DNA of 64,000 bases from Spiroplasma gladiatoris (GTDB taxonomy: Bacteria; Bacillota_I; Bacilli_A; Mycoplasmatales; Mycoplasmataceae): assembly GCF_004379335.1 (NCBI RefSeq), contig NZ_CP038013.1, positions 496,001 to 560,000 on the forward strand, given 5' to 3'. The position numbers and the translations under genes are program-made. Position 1 is the first letter of the stretch. Every line of letters begins with the position of its first letter. Positions 54,579-64,000 of this stretch are shown here, piece by piece. The notes beneath the pieces are model-generated. The model was not told where the DNA came from and searched no databases. It saw only the letters and a list, made by a program, of their open reading frames with translations.

Positions 54579-55514
54579 ATGAAAAAAAGAACTATAAATA
54601 TCGTTGATGATGGTTATTTTCTTTTAAATGAACATCAAAATTTTAGATTTGATAAAAATATAGCAAAAAAATTTTTAGAAAAAATTCAATTTCCAATCAT
54701 TATTTTAGATACTGAATTTTTTAATCACTCGCATGATTCGGGAGATTTAAAAAATAAGTTATATAGTGACAAACAAAAAGATATTGTTTATGTTATTCAA
54801 TATAGTTTTGCAAAATCATTTAAAGAGATTGCGTATCGTGATAATTCAAAAGCAATTAAATCAATTTTTATCAAAAGAGGACTTAACGATAAAACTTATA
54901 ATTTTCATGAACAATATTCTAGAATGATTACAAGTTTTTTAAGTATGTGTCGTAATAAAGAAATTAAAACAATCATTTGTGCTGGTGCAAGTAATGATAT
55001 AAAAATAATTAATCAATGAATTAATGATTATAAGCATTTATTTGCAAGAAGGTCATTAAACATGGCATTTTTAAATAAGGAAAAAAATGAGCTAAATGCT
55101 AATTATTTTGATATTTATGAAATATTAGAAAATGCTTTTAGTTTTTCTAATACAAATGCTATTGGTGAAGAATTTTATAACCCAAAAAATTTACCAGTAG
55201 GAAAACAATCTGATCAAATGATAGCGTTAACAAGTTGTAAGAAATTTTTTGATTGATTTGAAAGCATTGATAATAAAATTTTAAAAAATGAAGATGATGA
55301 AATAAGAAGTTTATGCACGATGGCATATAGTTTCTTTTCTTTTCCTAATAATGAAAAAATGAGTTATGACATTTATAAAAACATGATTGAAGTATTAAGA
55401 AAAGTTGTAGTTCATTGTTACAATGATGTATTAAAAATATTAACTTTTTTAGGATTTGTGTATGAGTTTGTTTATTTGCCTTATTCTAAAAACACATTTA
55501 TAAAAAAAGATTAA
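54579..55514 (+). CDS. DnaQ-like (DEDD) exonuclease-like protein
   Basis: A 311-residue protein with possible DEDD exonuclease motifs. IIILDTEFF near residue 46 gives the first D-x-E. TIICAGASNDIKIINQW near 132 gives the second Asp in the usual (N)D setting. LPVGKQSDQMIALTSCKKFF near 207 could supply the last Asp, but without the usual H-x-A-x-x-D or Y-x-x-x-D. The remainder (to residue 311) is unassigned. Trp codons are TGA. RBS is poor (GTAGGA). The exonuclease call is an inference from three spaced motifs. Confidence 0.5.
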
Positions 55515-55530
55515 TTAATTTATAGATTTT

Positions 55531-55559
55531 TTGCAATAATTATTTTTTTTATGTATAAT
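55531..55559 (+). promoter_or_regulatory. Promoter of leader and APC permease
   Basis: TTGCAA (55531-55536), 17-nt spacer, TATAAT (55554-55559). Confidence 0.7.
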
Positions 55560-55591
55560 AAAAATTAAGAAAAGAAAGATAGGAATTAAAA

Positions 55592-55645
55592 ATGTATAAC
55601 TTAGCAATGTTTTGAAGAGAGGTACAACGAAAACTTAAGCACTAA
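55592..55645 (+). CDS. Putative 17-residue leader peptide
   Basis: ATG 55592 to TAA 55643-55645 encodes MYNLAMFWREVQRKLKH (Trp by TGA), with AGGAA 7 nt upstream. The stop codon enters the 5' arm of the first leader hairpin, so a ribosome reaching or stalling at its end would affect folding. Position and RBS suggest a regulatory leader peptide; translation is unproven. Confidence 0.45.
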
Positions 55646-55719
55646 ATATTTTGGTGCTGTTTTTCAAAATATTGGAGTGCGATATCATAATTAAAATTTA
55701 GCTAATAACTAAATTTTTT
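55639..55719 (+). promoter_or_regulatory. Attenuator-like hairpins before the APC permease
   Basis: GCACT (55639-55643) pairs with AGTGC; inside it AATATTTTG pairs with CAAAATATT. An alternative pairing of GCAC with the nearer GTGC competes with this. After it, AAATTTAG (55694-55701) and CTAAATTT (55709-55716) form an 8-bp stem ending in TTTTTT, a terminator located about 40 nt before the permease start. The order leader peptide, alternative hairpins, terminator, gene is that of an attenuator. Confidence 0.5.
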
Positions 55720-55760
55720 ACTTTGAAAAAACAGATAGACAAATAATAGGAGAAAAAAAT

Positions 55761-57422
55761 ATGTCAGAAAGAGCAAAAACTTTAACGAAATTATCGATAT
55801 TGTTTATGAGTTTTGCGATAATTTTTGGTTTTAGAAATATAATTAATAACCAAGTCCAATTTGGACTGTTAGCTTGTGTACTATTTCTAGTTGGAGGAGC
55901 AATTTATGCAATACCAATGGTACTACTAACTTCAGAATTTGGAAGTATACATAAATTAAAAAATCAAGAAGCAGGTTTAGGATCGTTTTGTGCATTTGCA
56001 CTTGGAAAAAAAGGAGGTTTCTTAGCAAGTTGAGCTAGCTACTTTGGAAATTTATTTTTCTTTGCTACTATGGCTCCGTTTACAGTAATTGCGTTAAGCT
56101 TTTTCTTTTATGGAAAAAATGGTTTTGATGAATTAGCCATAGTATTATCAGCTAAAATTAGTGATGCAAACGCAACAAGGTTAAGTACTTGTACATTGGC
56201 ATTATTTGCAATTTTGATTTTTTGAGCAGGAACATATGTTTCTTCAAAAGGTCCAAAATGAATTGGAAAAATCACAAACATTGGAGGAACTGCTAGTCTT
56301 TGTTTAGGATTATTATTCATTTTAATAGCACTTTGTTACGCACTACCAGTAAATGGTGTTGAAGAAACTTTTGGATGAAATTCATTTAACGCACTAGAAA
56401 ATCAATTTAACGGAGATTGATGAAGTTTTATATCAATGTTGCCGTGGTTAATATTTGCATATAATGGAATTGAAACAATTAGTGTTTTTATAAAAGATAC
56501 AAAAGGTGGATCAAGAGCATTTAGAATTGGATCAACTATTGGAATGGTTTGTGTAATATTTTTAATGGTTATAGGAACATTATTATTAAGTATGACAATT
56601 TCACAATCAGATATTGAAAAATGAGGAATATCTAATTCTTACTTTATGGTTTATCCAAAGATTTTAGGAATAAGTGAATCTAGTGGTTGGCACCGTGCAA
56701 TAGTTCATATTGTAGGATTTGTTACTGCCTTAAATGGAATGGGGTCGTTATTCTTTTGAACAGCTGCACCAGCAAAAGTATTTTTATCAGAAGTTCCACA
56801 TAATACAATGGGAAAATATTTATCAAAAACAGATAAAAATGGAATACCATTAAATGCTTTATGAATTCAAGCAATTGTTGTCAGTGCTATTTTAATTATA
56901 GTTGGTACAACTACTTCAGGAGAAGTTGAAGTTGGAGATGATGGTGTAAAAGCTGTTACTAGTTCAAGTGACTTCTTATCAAGAATTCTTCAAGCAACAA
57001 CCTCGCTAGCAACTGTTCAAATGTTTTATTACTTTTGAGCTTATATTTGGTTTAGGTGAAAAAACGATGATGAACCAAGAGATACGAAATTTTTTAAAAA
57101 TAAAATACCAGCCATAATATTAACATCATTAGCATTAGGGTTAGTAGTTATTGCTTTCTTTTTTGGAACAGTTCCAAGTCCAACTCTTTGAAAAAAAGAT
57201 TGAGTTGATGCATTAATTACTTTTATATTAGTATTTGGAGGATTTATATTCTTTATGGGGATTGGATATTTAGTTTGATATCTTCAAGTTACAAGAAAAG
57301 GAATTCAAGAAGATGGCTCAATTGATCAATCAGCAATTATGAGTTCAAAAAATAGAAAAACTAAAGTTTTAAATTCTACAAATGAAAATACAAATATTGT
57401 GGAATCTAAAAAAGTAGAGTAG
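55761..57422 (+). CDS. APC-superfamily amino acid permease 2
   Basis: A 553-residue transporter with about 12 helices. The N-terminal half has SILFMSFAIIFGFRNIINNQ (about residues 12-31), then FLVGGAIYAIPMVLLTSEFG with the conserved Glu, and WLIFAYNGIETISVFIKDTK typical of the amino acid/GABA antiporter-like branch. The C-terminal tail is charged and rich in Lys, Ser and Asn. It resembles glutamate/GABA-type antiporters, but the substrate is unknown. RBS TAGGAG precedes ATG. Expression is probably set by the leader at 55592-55719. Confidence 0.85.
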
Positions 57423-57432
57423 ATGTTTAAAT

Positions 57433-57460
57433 AAAAATCTTATAGCAATATAAGATTTTT
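57433..57460 (+). terminator. Rho-independent terminator after permease 2
   Basis: AAAAATCTTATA and TATAAGATTTTT with loop GCAA. Confidence 0.85.
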
Positions 57461-57533
57461 TATACTTTATTATTTACCTTATTATTTAAAGGTTTATTTA
57501 TTGTATAATTATATAAATATAAGGAGAGAGAAT

Positions 57534-58112
57534 ATGGCTAGCAAAAAAAGTTTTCTACTTTTAAACTACTTTAAACCCTCAATTTATTTAGAAAGTTATA
57601 AGAAAATAAATCTTGACTCTTTAAAAAATAGTGGAATTAAATTAGTTATGTGTGATATGGACAACACTTTAATAAGTTGAAATGAAAGAATTCCTAATGC
57701 AGATGTAATTAAATTTGTAAAAAGTGTTTATGCTCATAACATGGAATTTGTTTTATTCTCAAATAACATTAGAAGTAGAGTTGAAAATTTTGCAAAAAAA
57801 GCTGGTATAAGAAATTATTTCTGAGATTGTAAAAAACCTTTAATGGGTAAATTTAAGTTAGTTAAAAAATTAATGCCATATAAAGAAAATGAAATTGTTT
57901 TAATTGGAGATCAATTAATAACTGATGTTTTAGTAGCTAATCGTGGTCATATAAAAAGCATCTTAGTTTCTCCGCTAGGTAGAACTAATGGAGAGAAAAA
58001 AATTGTGCAATTTTTAGAAGGTTTTATATTAAACAGGTTAACTCAAAAAAATATTTTACATGAAGGATTTTATAACGAAGGAGAACTAGGTGGTAACTAT
58101 GAAATACTCTAA
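57534..58112 (+). CDS. yqeG: HAD phosphatase, YqeG family
   Basis: A 192-residue HAD hydrolase. Motif I is CDMDNTLISW (about residues 40-49), motif II FVLFSNNIRSR and motif IV IVLIGDQLITDVL. NYFKPSIYLES near the start is typical of YqeG. The cellular substrate is unknown; the family is linked to phosphatidylglycerophosphatases and to ribosome-assembly operons. AAGGAGAG precedes ATG. It overlaps yqeH by 14 nt, the same pair as in Bacillus. Confidence 0.9.
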
Positions 58113-59400
58113 AAATAATGAACAAATTGAAGAGATAGAAAAACAACTTGAAGAACTTGAAGATAAAACTTTATTAGCTCACATAAATGGAGAAAAAAAA
58201 CCTAACATAAAGCAAAGAAGTAAAGTTAGTTTAACAGAAGCAAACATTGGTTTAGGAAATACTACAAATATTGACAATGATGGTCCAAAAAAATGTGTTG
58301 GTTGCGGGGTTGAGATGCACAATCTCGACCAAAGAAAACCTGGGTATGTCATCGATGCCCAAAAGCAAGACTACTGTTTAAGATGTTTTAAAATTAAAAA
58401 TTATAACAGCTTAGTAGAACAAGATATTTTTGATGAAGATTTTATTGCAATTTTGGATGAAATAAATAAAAATAATGAAAAAATTCGTTATTATTACGTA
58501 ATTGATATTTTCGATTTACCAGGTAGTAGATTAGAATGATTAGAAAAAATGATTTCTTCAAAAGAAGTTGTTGTTCTAGTTAATAAAATAGATTTATTAC
58601 CAAAAGCAGTTAATAAAGTAAAAATTATGAAGTATGTTAAAAAGTTTTTTGCAGACTCTCCATTAAAAGATTCAAAATTCATTTTAACTAGCTCAATTAA
58701 AAGTGATTATGTATATGCATTAATTAGTGAATTAAAATCTATTGATTATGATCAATATATTATTGGAATATCAAATACAGGTAAATCAAGTTTAATTAAT
58801 GCTTGTTTATTTGCAAATCAACAAGTTCCTTCAATTGTTACAAGTAAATATGTTAATACAACTTTAAATAAAATAAAAATTAATTTTACTAAGAAAAATT
58901 ACATTTATGACACTCCAGGATTGGTTAAACAAAATCATATAGCAACTGCAACTGCATCATCTTATTGAGATTTTTTCTTCTTTAAAAAAGAAATAAAACA
59001 AGTTACATATCAATTATTAAAAGGTCAAACAATTTTTTATGGGGGTCTTGCTTGATTTACATTTGAAGATGGACAGGAAAGATATACAGAAAAAAATAAA
59101 ATTAAAAAAACAAGTTTTCATTTTTATATAAATAAATTAATGCCATTACATAGAACTAAAGCGAATAATATAGAAAATTATTTTAGAAAAAATCGTCACT
59201 CTTTATCACCACGGCTTAAAGACAAAGATGCTAAATTTAAAACAATAAATTATGAGTTTGATAAAAGTGCCGATTTTGATTTACATATTTCAGGATTGGG
59301 ATGAATTAATTTTAAATCATTTATAGGTATGAAACTATCAATAACTGTGCCTGCAACTGAATCAGAGATTAAAGTAAATTTACTTTCTGCAATGATATAA
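58099..59400 (+). CDS. yqeH: Ribosome-assembly GTPase YqeH (circularly permuted)
   Basis: A 433-residue GTPase for 30S maturation. A zinc finger has Cys66, Cys69, Cys93 and Cys96 (CVGC...CLRC). G motifs are in permuted order: G4 NKID (162-165), G1 GISNTGKSS (about 223-231), G3 DTPG (271-274). ATG 58099 is chosen from AGGTGG upstream. The C-terminal domain is long and lysine-rich. It is coupled to yqeG. Confidence 0.93.
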
Positions 59401-59430
59401 TTTTTTATTTAATGAATGAGGTGAGTGCTT

Positions 59431-60405
59431 ATGAAATTAATTTTAACTGTAGAAATAAACAATTTAATGTCTAATGTTGCATTATTAAATCAATATGGAG
59501 AAATCCAACTTAACTTTTTTGTAAATCACGATTTTAAAAATGGTTTAATAGAAAATTTGTATGAAAAAATAAATACAAATTTAAAAAAAGTAGGTTATGA
59601 GCTAAATGATCTTTATGAAAAAATGGGAATAGCAGCTGCTGGTTATATCGATCATAATGAGGGAATTGTTAGATATGCTGGATTATTAAATTTTAACAAC
59701 TTCAATTTAAAACAAAAAGCTCAAGAACTTTTTAAAAAAGAAGTTCTTGTCTTGAATGATGCAAATGCATCAGCATTAGGAGAATTTTGAATAGGTTCTG
59801 CCAAACATTCTGACTCATTAATTTTTTATAAAATTAATTGCGGGATTGGTGGAGCGATTATTTTAGAAGGAAAATTAGTGTCTGGTTCTAGAGGTTTTGC
59901 TGGTGAGTTTGGTCACGGTGGAGGTATATATGATGGCAAAGAAACGAATTACATTTGTTTTTGTGGTGCTAAAGGTTGTATTGAAGCTATTTCAGGAACA
60001 AAAAATATTCAAGATAAGTTTTCTCATTACATAAATCAAAATCCAAATAGTAAGTTAGCAATTTTTTTTAATGATAAAGAATTAGTAACTTTAGAAGATA
60101 TAAACTTAGCATATGAACTAAAAATTGACAATGAGGAGATAGAAAAAATTTTTTGTCATTTATTAAACCCATTAATTAAACATATGGCAACAATGATAAA
60201 TGCATTAGATCCAGAATCAATAATTATTTCAGGTGAAATTATTGTTGTAAAACAAATAGTCTTTAGAATTATTAAAAAAGAAATTTATACATATATAATT
60301 GATAAGGTAGCGGATGAAATAAATATTAAAGAAGCTACTTTAGGGAAAGACGCTCCACTTATTGGTGCGGGTTATTATGTAATTAATGATTGAAAATTTT
60401 CATAA
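59431..60405 (+). CDS. ROK-family sugar kinase
   Basis: A 324-residue sugar kinase. Seen: EINNLMSNVALLNQYGE (phosphate loop region, diverged, lacking the DxGGT of glucokinases), VLNDANASALGEFWIG, GEFGHGGG and the zinc site CFCGAKGCIEAISG (CxCGxxGCxE). LDPESIIISGE precedes the C-terminus. Likely substrates are glucose or N-acetylated hexosamines; this cannot be decided here. The start is ATG 59431 after GAGGTGAG. It sits between yqeH and ynzC. Confidence 0.85.
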
Positions 60406-60419
60406 AAGAAGGAGAAAAA

Positions 60420-60638
60420 ATGGAAACTTTAATTAAAAGAATAAATGAATTAGCAACTTTACAAAAAGAAGATAAATTAACTCCAGAATTAAAAAAAGAA
60501 CAAGAAGTTTTAAGGAAAAAATATATTGAACTTTACAAAAATGGTTTATTAGAACAATTAAAAACAATAAAATTAGTAGATGAAAATGGTAACGACATTA
60601 CTAATGAAAAATTAAAAAGACTTAAAGAACAAAAATAA
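60420..60638 (+). CDS. ynzC: UPF0291 protein (YnzC-like)
   Basis: A 72-residue protein of unknown function. LIKRINELA...EDKLTPELKKEQEVLRKKYI and the late VDENGNDITNEKLKRLK match the DUF896/YnzC family along the whole length. RBS AAGGAG precedes ATG 60420. It lies directly before tkt, as in Bacillus subtilis (ynzC-tkt). Confidence 0.9.
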   Translation: METLIKRINELATLQKEDKLTPELKKEQEVLRKKYIELYKNGLLEQLKTIKLVDENGNDITNEKLKRLKEQK

Positions 60639-60671
60639 GTATTCAAATTAAATTGATACTTATTTTTTTTA
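60637..60671 (+). terminator. Rho-independent terminator after ynzC
   Basis: AGTAT-T-CAA and TTG-ATACT pair with one bulge, followed by a T-run. Confidence 0.65.
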
Positions 60672-60724
60672 GAATTATTAAATAAATAAATTTATAGTTA
60701 TATAATTTATTCGTAAGGAGAAAT

Positions 60725-62689
60725 ATGAATAAACAAAATAAGAACTTAAACGCTTTAAGAATTTTAGGAATTGAAGCTATTAATAAAGCAAATTCTGGTC
60801 ATCCGGGTATAGTTTTAGGGGCAGCTCCAATTTTATACACTTTATTAACAAAAATAATGAATATAAATCCAAAAAATCCAACTTGATTCAACAGAGACCG
60901 ATTTGTATTAAGTGCAGGTCATGGAAGTGCATTACTATACTCTGGTTTGCATTTATCTGGTTTTAATTTATCAATAAATGATTTGAAAGGATTTAGACAA
61001 ATAGATTCATTAACACCAGGCCATCCTGAGTTTGGGCATACTGATGGAATTGATGCAACAACAGGACCACTGGGACAAGGATTCGCAATGGCTGTCGGGA
61101 TGGCTTTAGCAGAAACGCATTTAGCAAAAAAATATAATAAACCAAATTTTGAAATTATTAATCATTATACTTATGTGCTTTGTGGTGATGGAGATTTACA
61201 AGAAGGTGTTTGTCAAGAAGCAATTAGTTTTGCAGGAAGATATCAGCTAAATAAATTAATAGTTTTTCATGACTCAAACAATATCCAATTAGATGCACCA
61301 GTTGAAGTCGCTCAATCAGAAGATATTCAAGCAAAATTTAAAGCAGCAAATTGAAATTGTATTAAAATTAATGATGGTGAAGATTTAAAAGCAATTGAAT
61401 TAGCAATTGAAAATGCTAAAAACTCAAATAAACCAACATATATTGAAGTAAAAACTGTTATTGGGTTAGGTGCCACAAACCAAGGAACTCAAAAAGTACA
61501 CGGAGCTCCTTTAGGAAATGATATTAATAAAGTTAAAGAATATTTTAATTGACAAAGTGAAGACTTTGTTATTCCTAAAGATATTTATGAATTTTATCAA
61601 AAAAATGTAGAATTTAGAGGAAAACAAGTTAATGATAATTGAGATAAACTGTTTAAAGAATATCAAAATCAGTTCTCAGATTTAGCTGATACTTTATTAA
61701 ACTCAATAACTCAAAATTATCAAATTTGCAAAGAAGATCTTTTAAAATTAAATAATAATATAGAACAAGCAACAAGAGTTAGTTCTGGTAATGTACTTGA
61801 TTATTTAAGTAAAAAAATACCAGCTTTAATCGGAGGTAGTGCTGATTTAACTGAATCTACAAAAGCAAAAGGTGCTGATGGAAACTATGATTATAATCAT
61901 TTAGAAGGTAGAAACATAATGTATGGGGTTAGAGAGTTTGCAATGGCTGCTATAAATAATGGTATCGCACTTCATAAAGGACTTTTACCATTTTGTGGAG
62001 GATTCTTTGTATTTTCAGATTATATGAAACCTGCGATTAGACTTGGTGCTTTAATGGGATTGCAAACTTTATCAATATTCACTCATGATTCAATTGCTGT
62101 TGGAGAAGATGGACCAACTCATCAACCTATTGAACAACTTTCAATGATTAGAAGCTTACCTAACATTAATGTTTTTAGACCGTGTGATATGCAAGAAACA
62201 ATTGCTAGCTACTATAATGCTTTACAAGTAAAAAATCAGCCAAGTGTAATAATTGCAACTCGACAAAACTTAAAAGAGTTAAATCATCCTGGTGATATTT
62301 TTGAAAATGTTAAAAAAGGTGCTTATCTAATTAGTGTACAAGATAATCCAGATATTACTTTAATTGCAACCGGAAGTGAAGTTTCACTTGCTTTAGAAGT
62401 AAAAACTATTTTAGAATCAAATAATCATAAAGTTAATGTTGTTTCGATGGTAAATCAAAATGCTTTTGAAAAACAAACACTAGATTATAAAAATCAAATT
62501 ATTAATAAAAATACAAAAAGATTTTCTATAGAATTAGGTTCAACTTATGGTTGACATAAATACTTAGGAGATGAAGGAAAAGCGTTTGGTATAGATCATT
62601 TTGGATATTCTGCACCAGCTAATGACGTTATTAAAAAAATAGGATTTGAAGCAAATAAAATTGCAAAAGAAATTTTAAATACTCTATAA
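60725..62689 (+). CDS. tkt: Transketolase
   Basis: A 654-residue thiamine-diphosphate enzyme of the pentose phosphate pathway. Seen: [15 protein letters not shown] (residues 22-36), [31 protein letters not shown], the TPP motif [14 protein letters not shown] (GDG...), [21 protein letters not shown] and [19 protein letters not shown]. Length is normal. RBS AAGGAG precedes ATG and TATAAT is at 60701-60706. It gives access to ribose-5-phosphate and erythrose-4-phosphate without the oxidative branch. Confidence 0.95.
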
Positions 62690-62743
62690 ACCATTTTTAT
62701 GTTATATTTATATTGTGTTAAATTATACCAAAGGAGTAAAATT

Positions 62744-62959
62744 ATGGAATGATGAATAGTCTTAATAATAGCAATTGTTTGTGCTATTGTTGGTGGAGTG
62801 TTGGGTTTTATTATTACAAGAAAAGTAATTCAAAAACAATTAAAAGATAATCCTCCAATTAACGAAAATCAAATCAGAGCAATGTATAGAAGTATGGGTC
62901 GAAAGCCTTCAGAAGCTGATATTAAAAAAACAATGAATGCAGTTAAAAAAGGTAAATAG
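62744..62959 (+). CDS. yneF: UPF0154 membrane protein (YneF-like)
   Basis: A 71-residue protein with one N-terminal transmembrane helix: MEWWIVLIIAIVCAIVGGVL, then ITRKVIQKQLKDNPPINENQ and RAMYRSMGRKPSEADI, which match YneF. Codons 3 and 4 are both TGA (Trp-Trp), so the gene is invisible under the standard code. RBS AAAGGAG precedes ATG. The order ynzC-tkt-yneF matches Bacillus. Confidence 0.92.
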
Positions 62960-62989
62960 TATAGGGTTATCAGTATTTTAATAATAATT

Positions 62990-63021
62990 AAAAATCACAA
63001 GTTATAATGCTTGTGATTTTT
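62990..63021 (+). terminator. Rho-independent terminator after yneF
   Basis: AAAAATCACAAG and CTTGTGATTTTT form a perfect 12-bp stem. Confidence 0.9.
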
Positions 63022-63148
63022 AATTATAAAAATTGTTTTATAATTAGACTAAAATATAAAATTTTTTTTATTTTTTTAAGTTTTTTTTAAAAAAATAAAT
63101 ATTAATGTATAATCTTTTAGGAATTCTTAGAGAAAGAGAGGTGAGAAG

Positions 63149-63844
63149 ATGATTAAAGCTTTTACAGATAAAAATTTTAAAGATGCAAATGCTTATTTAA
63201 TTTACAATGAAAAAAATCAAGGAATACTAATAGACACTGCGAATAATAGTTATAAAGAAATAATAAGTTTTTGTAAGAAAAAAAGAATTACTTTAACAGA
63301 TGTTTTTATAACTCATGGTCATTTTGCTCACTTTTATGGAATTAATGAAATTAGTAAGAAACTAAATGTTCAAAACGTATATGTTAGTAGAGAAGATTTA
63401 ACAATGCTTTTTGATCCTCATAAAAATGCTAGTACTTTTTTCAATAGCTTAAATGGAGCATGAAGTGCAAAACCTCTTAAAAATCTTAAAGTAATTGTTG
63501 AAGATTGTGAATGAGTAATCAACGAATATTTGTTAAATATTAAAATAAAAAGTGGTCATACAAGCGGTTCTTTAATAATTGAGGTACCAGAATTAAAAGC
63601 AATTTTTAATGGAGATAGTTTATTTTTACATCATGATGTAATTAGTGTTACAAATTCGCCAGTTGAAGAACAAAAAATCTTAGAAAACATTAAATGAATT
63701 TTTCAAACATACACTAAGGAACATACATTTTATCCAGGGCACTATGATTATGGTTTTACAATTGAAGATGTTTTAGAAAGAGATAATTATATTAAGAAAA
63801 AATATATTAGATTATTTAATGAAATAAAAAAATCAAACATTTAA
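63149..63844 (+). CDS. Metallo-beta-lactamase-fold hydrolase, altered metal motif
   Basis: A 231-residue protein of the glyoxalase II-like MBL group. Seen: NAYLIYNEKNQGILIDTANN, THGHFAHFYG (about residues 51-60), SGHTSGSLI, FNGDSLF and YPGHYDYG. The signature H-x-H-x-D-H reads H-G-H-F-A-H, so the Asp that holds the second zinc is missing, while the other ligands are kept. It may use one metal or have lost hydrolase activity. RBS AGAGAGGTG precedes ATG, and TATAAT is at 63108-63113. It ends overlapping plsY on the other strand. Confidence 0.82.
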
Positions 63845-63866
63845 CTTTTTAAAATGTTTGATTTTT
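63827..63866. terminator. Bidirectional terminator
   Basis: AAAAATCAAACATTT and AAATGTTTGATTTTT form a long hairpin that spans the stop codons of both convergent genes. Confidence 0.8.
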
Positions 63867-64000
63867 CATTATCTTCTTTTTTATAATTGAATATTGTTAC
63901 TTCTGTTTTATTAATCAATTTCTTAATATTATCTTTATGTCTATAAATTAATAAAATTGTAGAAAATGTTACTATTAAACATATCACTAAATAACTTTCT
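63841..64000 (-). CDS. plsY: Probable glycerol-3-phosphate acyltransferase PlsY, C-terminal end
   Basis: The minus-strand frame is open from the window edge to TAA at 63841-63843, giving about 52 residues. A hydrophobic helix (YLVICLIVTFSTILLIY) is followed by RHKDNIKKLINKTE, the PlsY ending (HRENIKRLLxGxE-like). A Lys/Glu-rich tail follows. PlsY is the membrane enzyme transferring acyl-phosphate to glycerol-3-phosphate. Its stop overlaps the stop of the convergent gene by 2 nt. The call rests on a short C-terminus. Confidence 0.6.
   Translation of the reverse strand, partial: ESYLVICLIVTFSTILLIYRHKDNIKKLINKTEVTIFNYKKEDNEKSNILKS

Overview
This is a very A+T-rich bacterial chromosome segment that only reads correctly if TGA encodes tryptophan (translation table 4). 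Almost every conserved gene (nrdD, relA, fruA, aspS, parC, recD2, tkt and others) contains in-frame TGA codons at expected tryptophan positions. Together with the lipoprotein signals, a fruR-fruK-fruA fructose operon and the absence of cell-wall genes, this points to a Mollicute of the Spiroplasma/Mesoplasma/Entomoplasma group. The genus is inferred, not proven. No rRNA, tRNA or CRISPR array was recognised.

Layout. 1-900: end of secDF and apt. 1.0-3.8 kb: anaerobic ribonucleotide reductase nrdD-nrdG. 3.8-5.8 kb: a long leader and an APC amino acid permease. 5.8-10.0 kb: two tandem mosaic lipoprotein paralogues, the second behind a 17-T tract in its promoter. 10.2-13.1 kb: relA and an ECF-type S component. 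13.1-14.9 kb: an unknown protein and a HAD phosphatase. 14.9-18.0 kb: an 816-bp low-complexity gap, a frameshifted secreted-protein gene, a frameshifted ABC ATPase and an intact permease. 18.1-22.3 kb: fruR-fruK-fruA. 22.4-25.3 kb: hisS-aspS. 25.4-31.4 kb: unknown proteins, a minus-strand lipoprotein with internal repeats, pepF, and a small-RNA or leader candidate. 31.5-39.3 kb: parE, an unknown gene, parC, recD2. 39.4-44.0 kb: a membrane protein, then nagA, a membrane protein, a Gfo/Idh/MocA oxidoreductase and deoC. 44.1-48.3 kb: a 744-residue charged protein and a PTS EIIC whose IIB-like tail lacks the catalytic Cys. 48.4-51.3 kb: rpsU, a basic protein, ruvA-ruvB and an unknown protein. 51.3-53.7 kb: two overlapping lipoprotein genes. 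53.7-57.4 kb: an unknown minus-strand gene, an exonuclease-like gene, and a second APC permease behind an attenuator-like leader. 57.5-64.0 kb: yqeG-yqeH, a ROK kinase, ynzC-tkt-yneF, a metallo-beta-lactamase-fold protein, and the end of plsY on the minus strand.

How it fits together. The window mixes a conserved Firmicute-like backbone (apt-relA, hisS-aspS, parE-parC, ruvAB, yqeG-yqeH, ynzC-tkt-yneF) with accessory blocks: nrdDG with permease and lipoproteins between apt and relA, the decayed exporter module, and several surface lipoproteins. Metabolism visible here is sugar-based: fructose PTS, amino-sugar deacetylation, deoxyribose-phosphate breakdown and the pentose phosphate pathway. Amino acids are imported by APC permeases and peptides are trimmed by PepF. 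The most interesting signals are the poly-T promoter switch, the leader-peptide attenuator before the second APC permease, the direct-repeat operator at fruR, the duplicated KGKNLHTILE motif beside the Cys-less PTS protein, and the small-RNA candidate near 30.2 kb.
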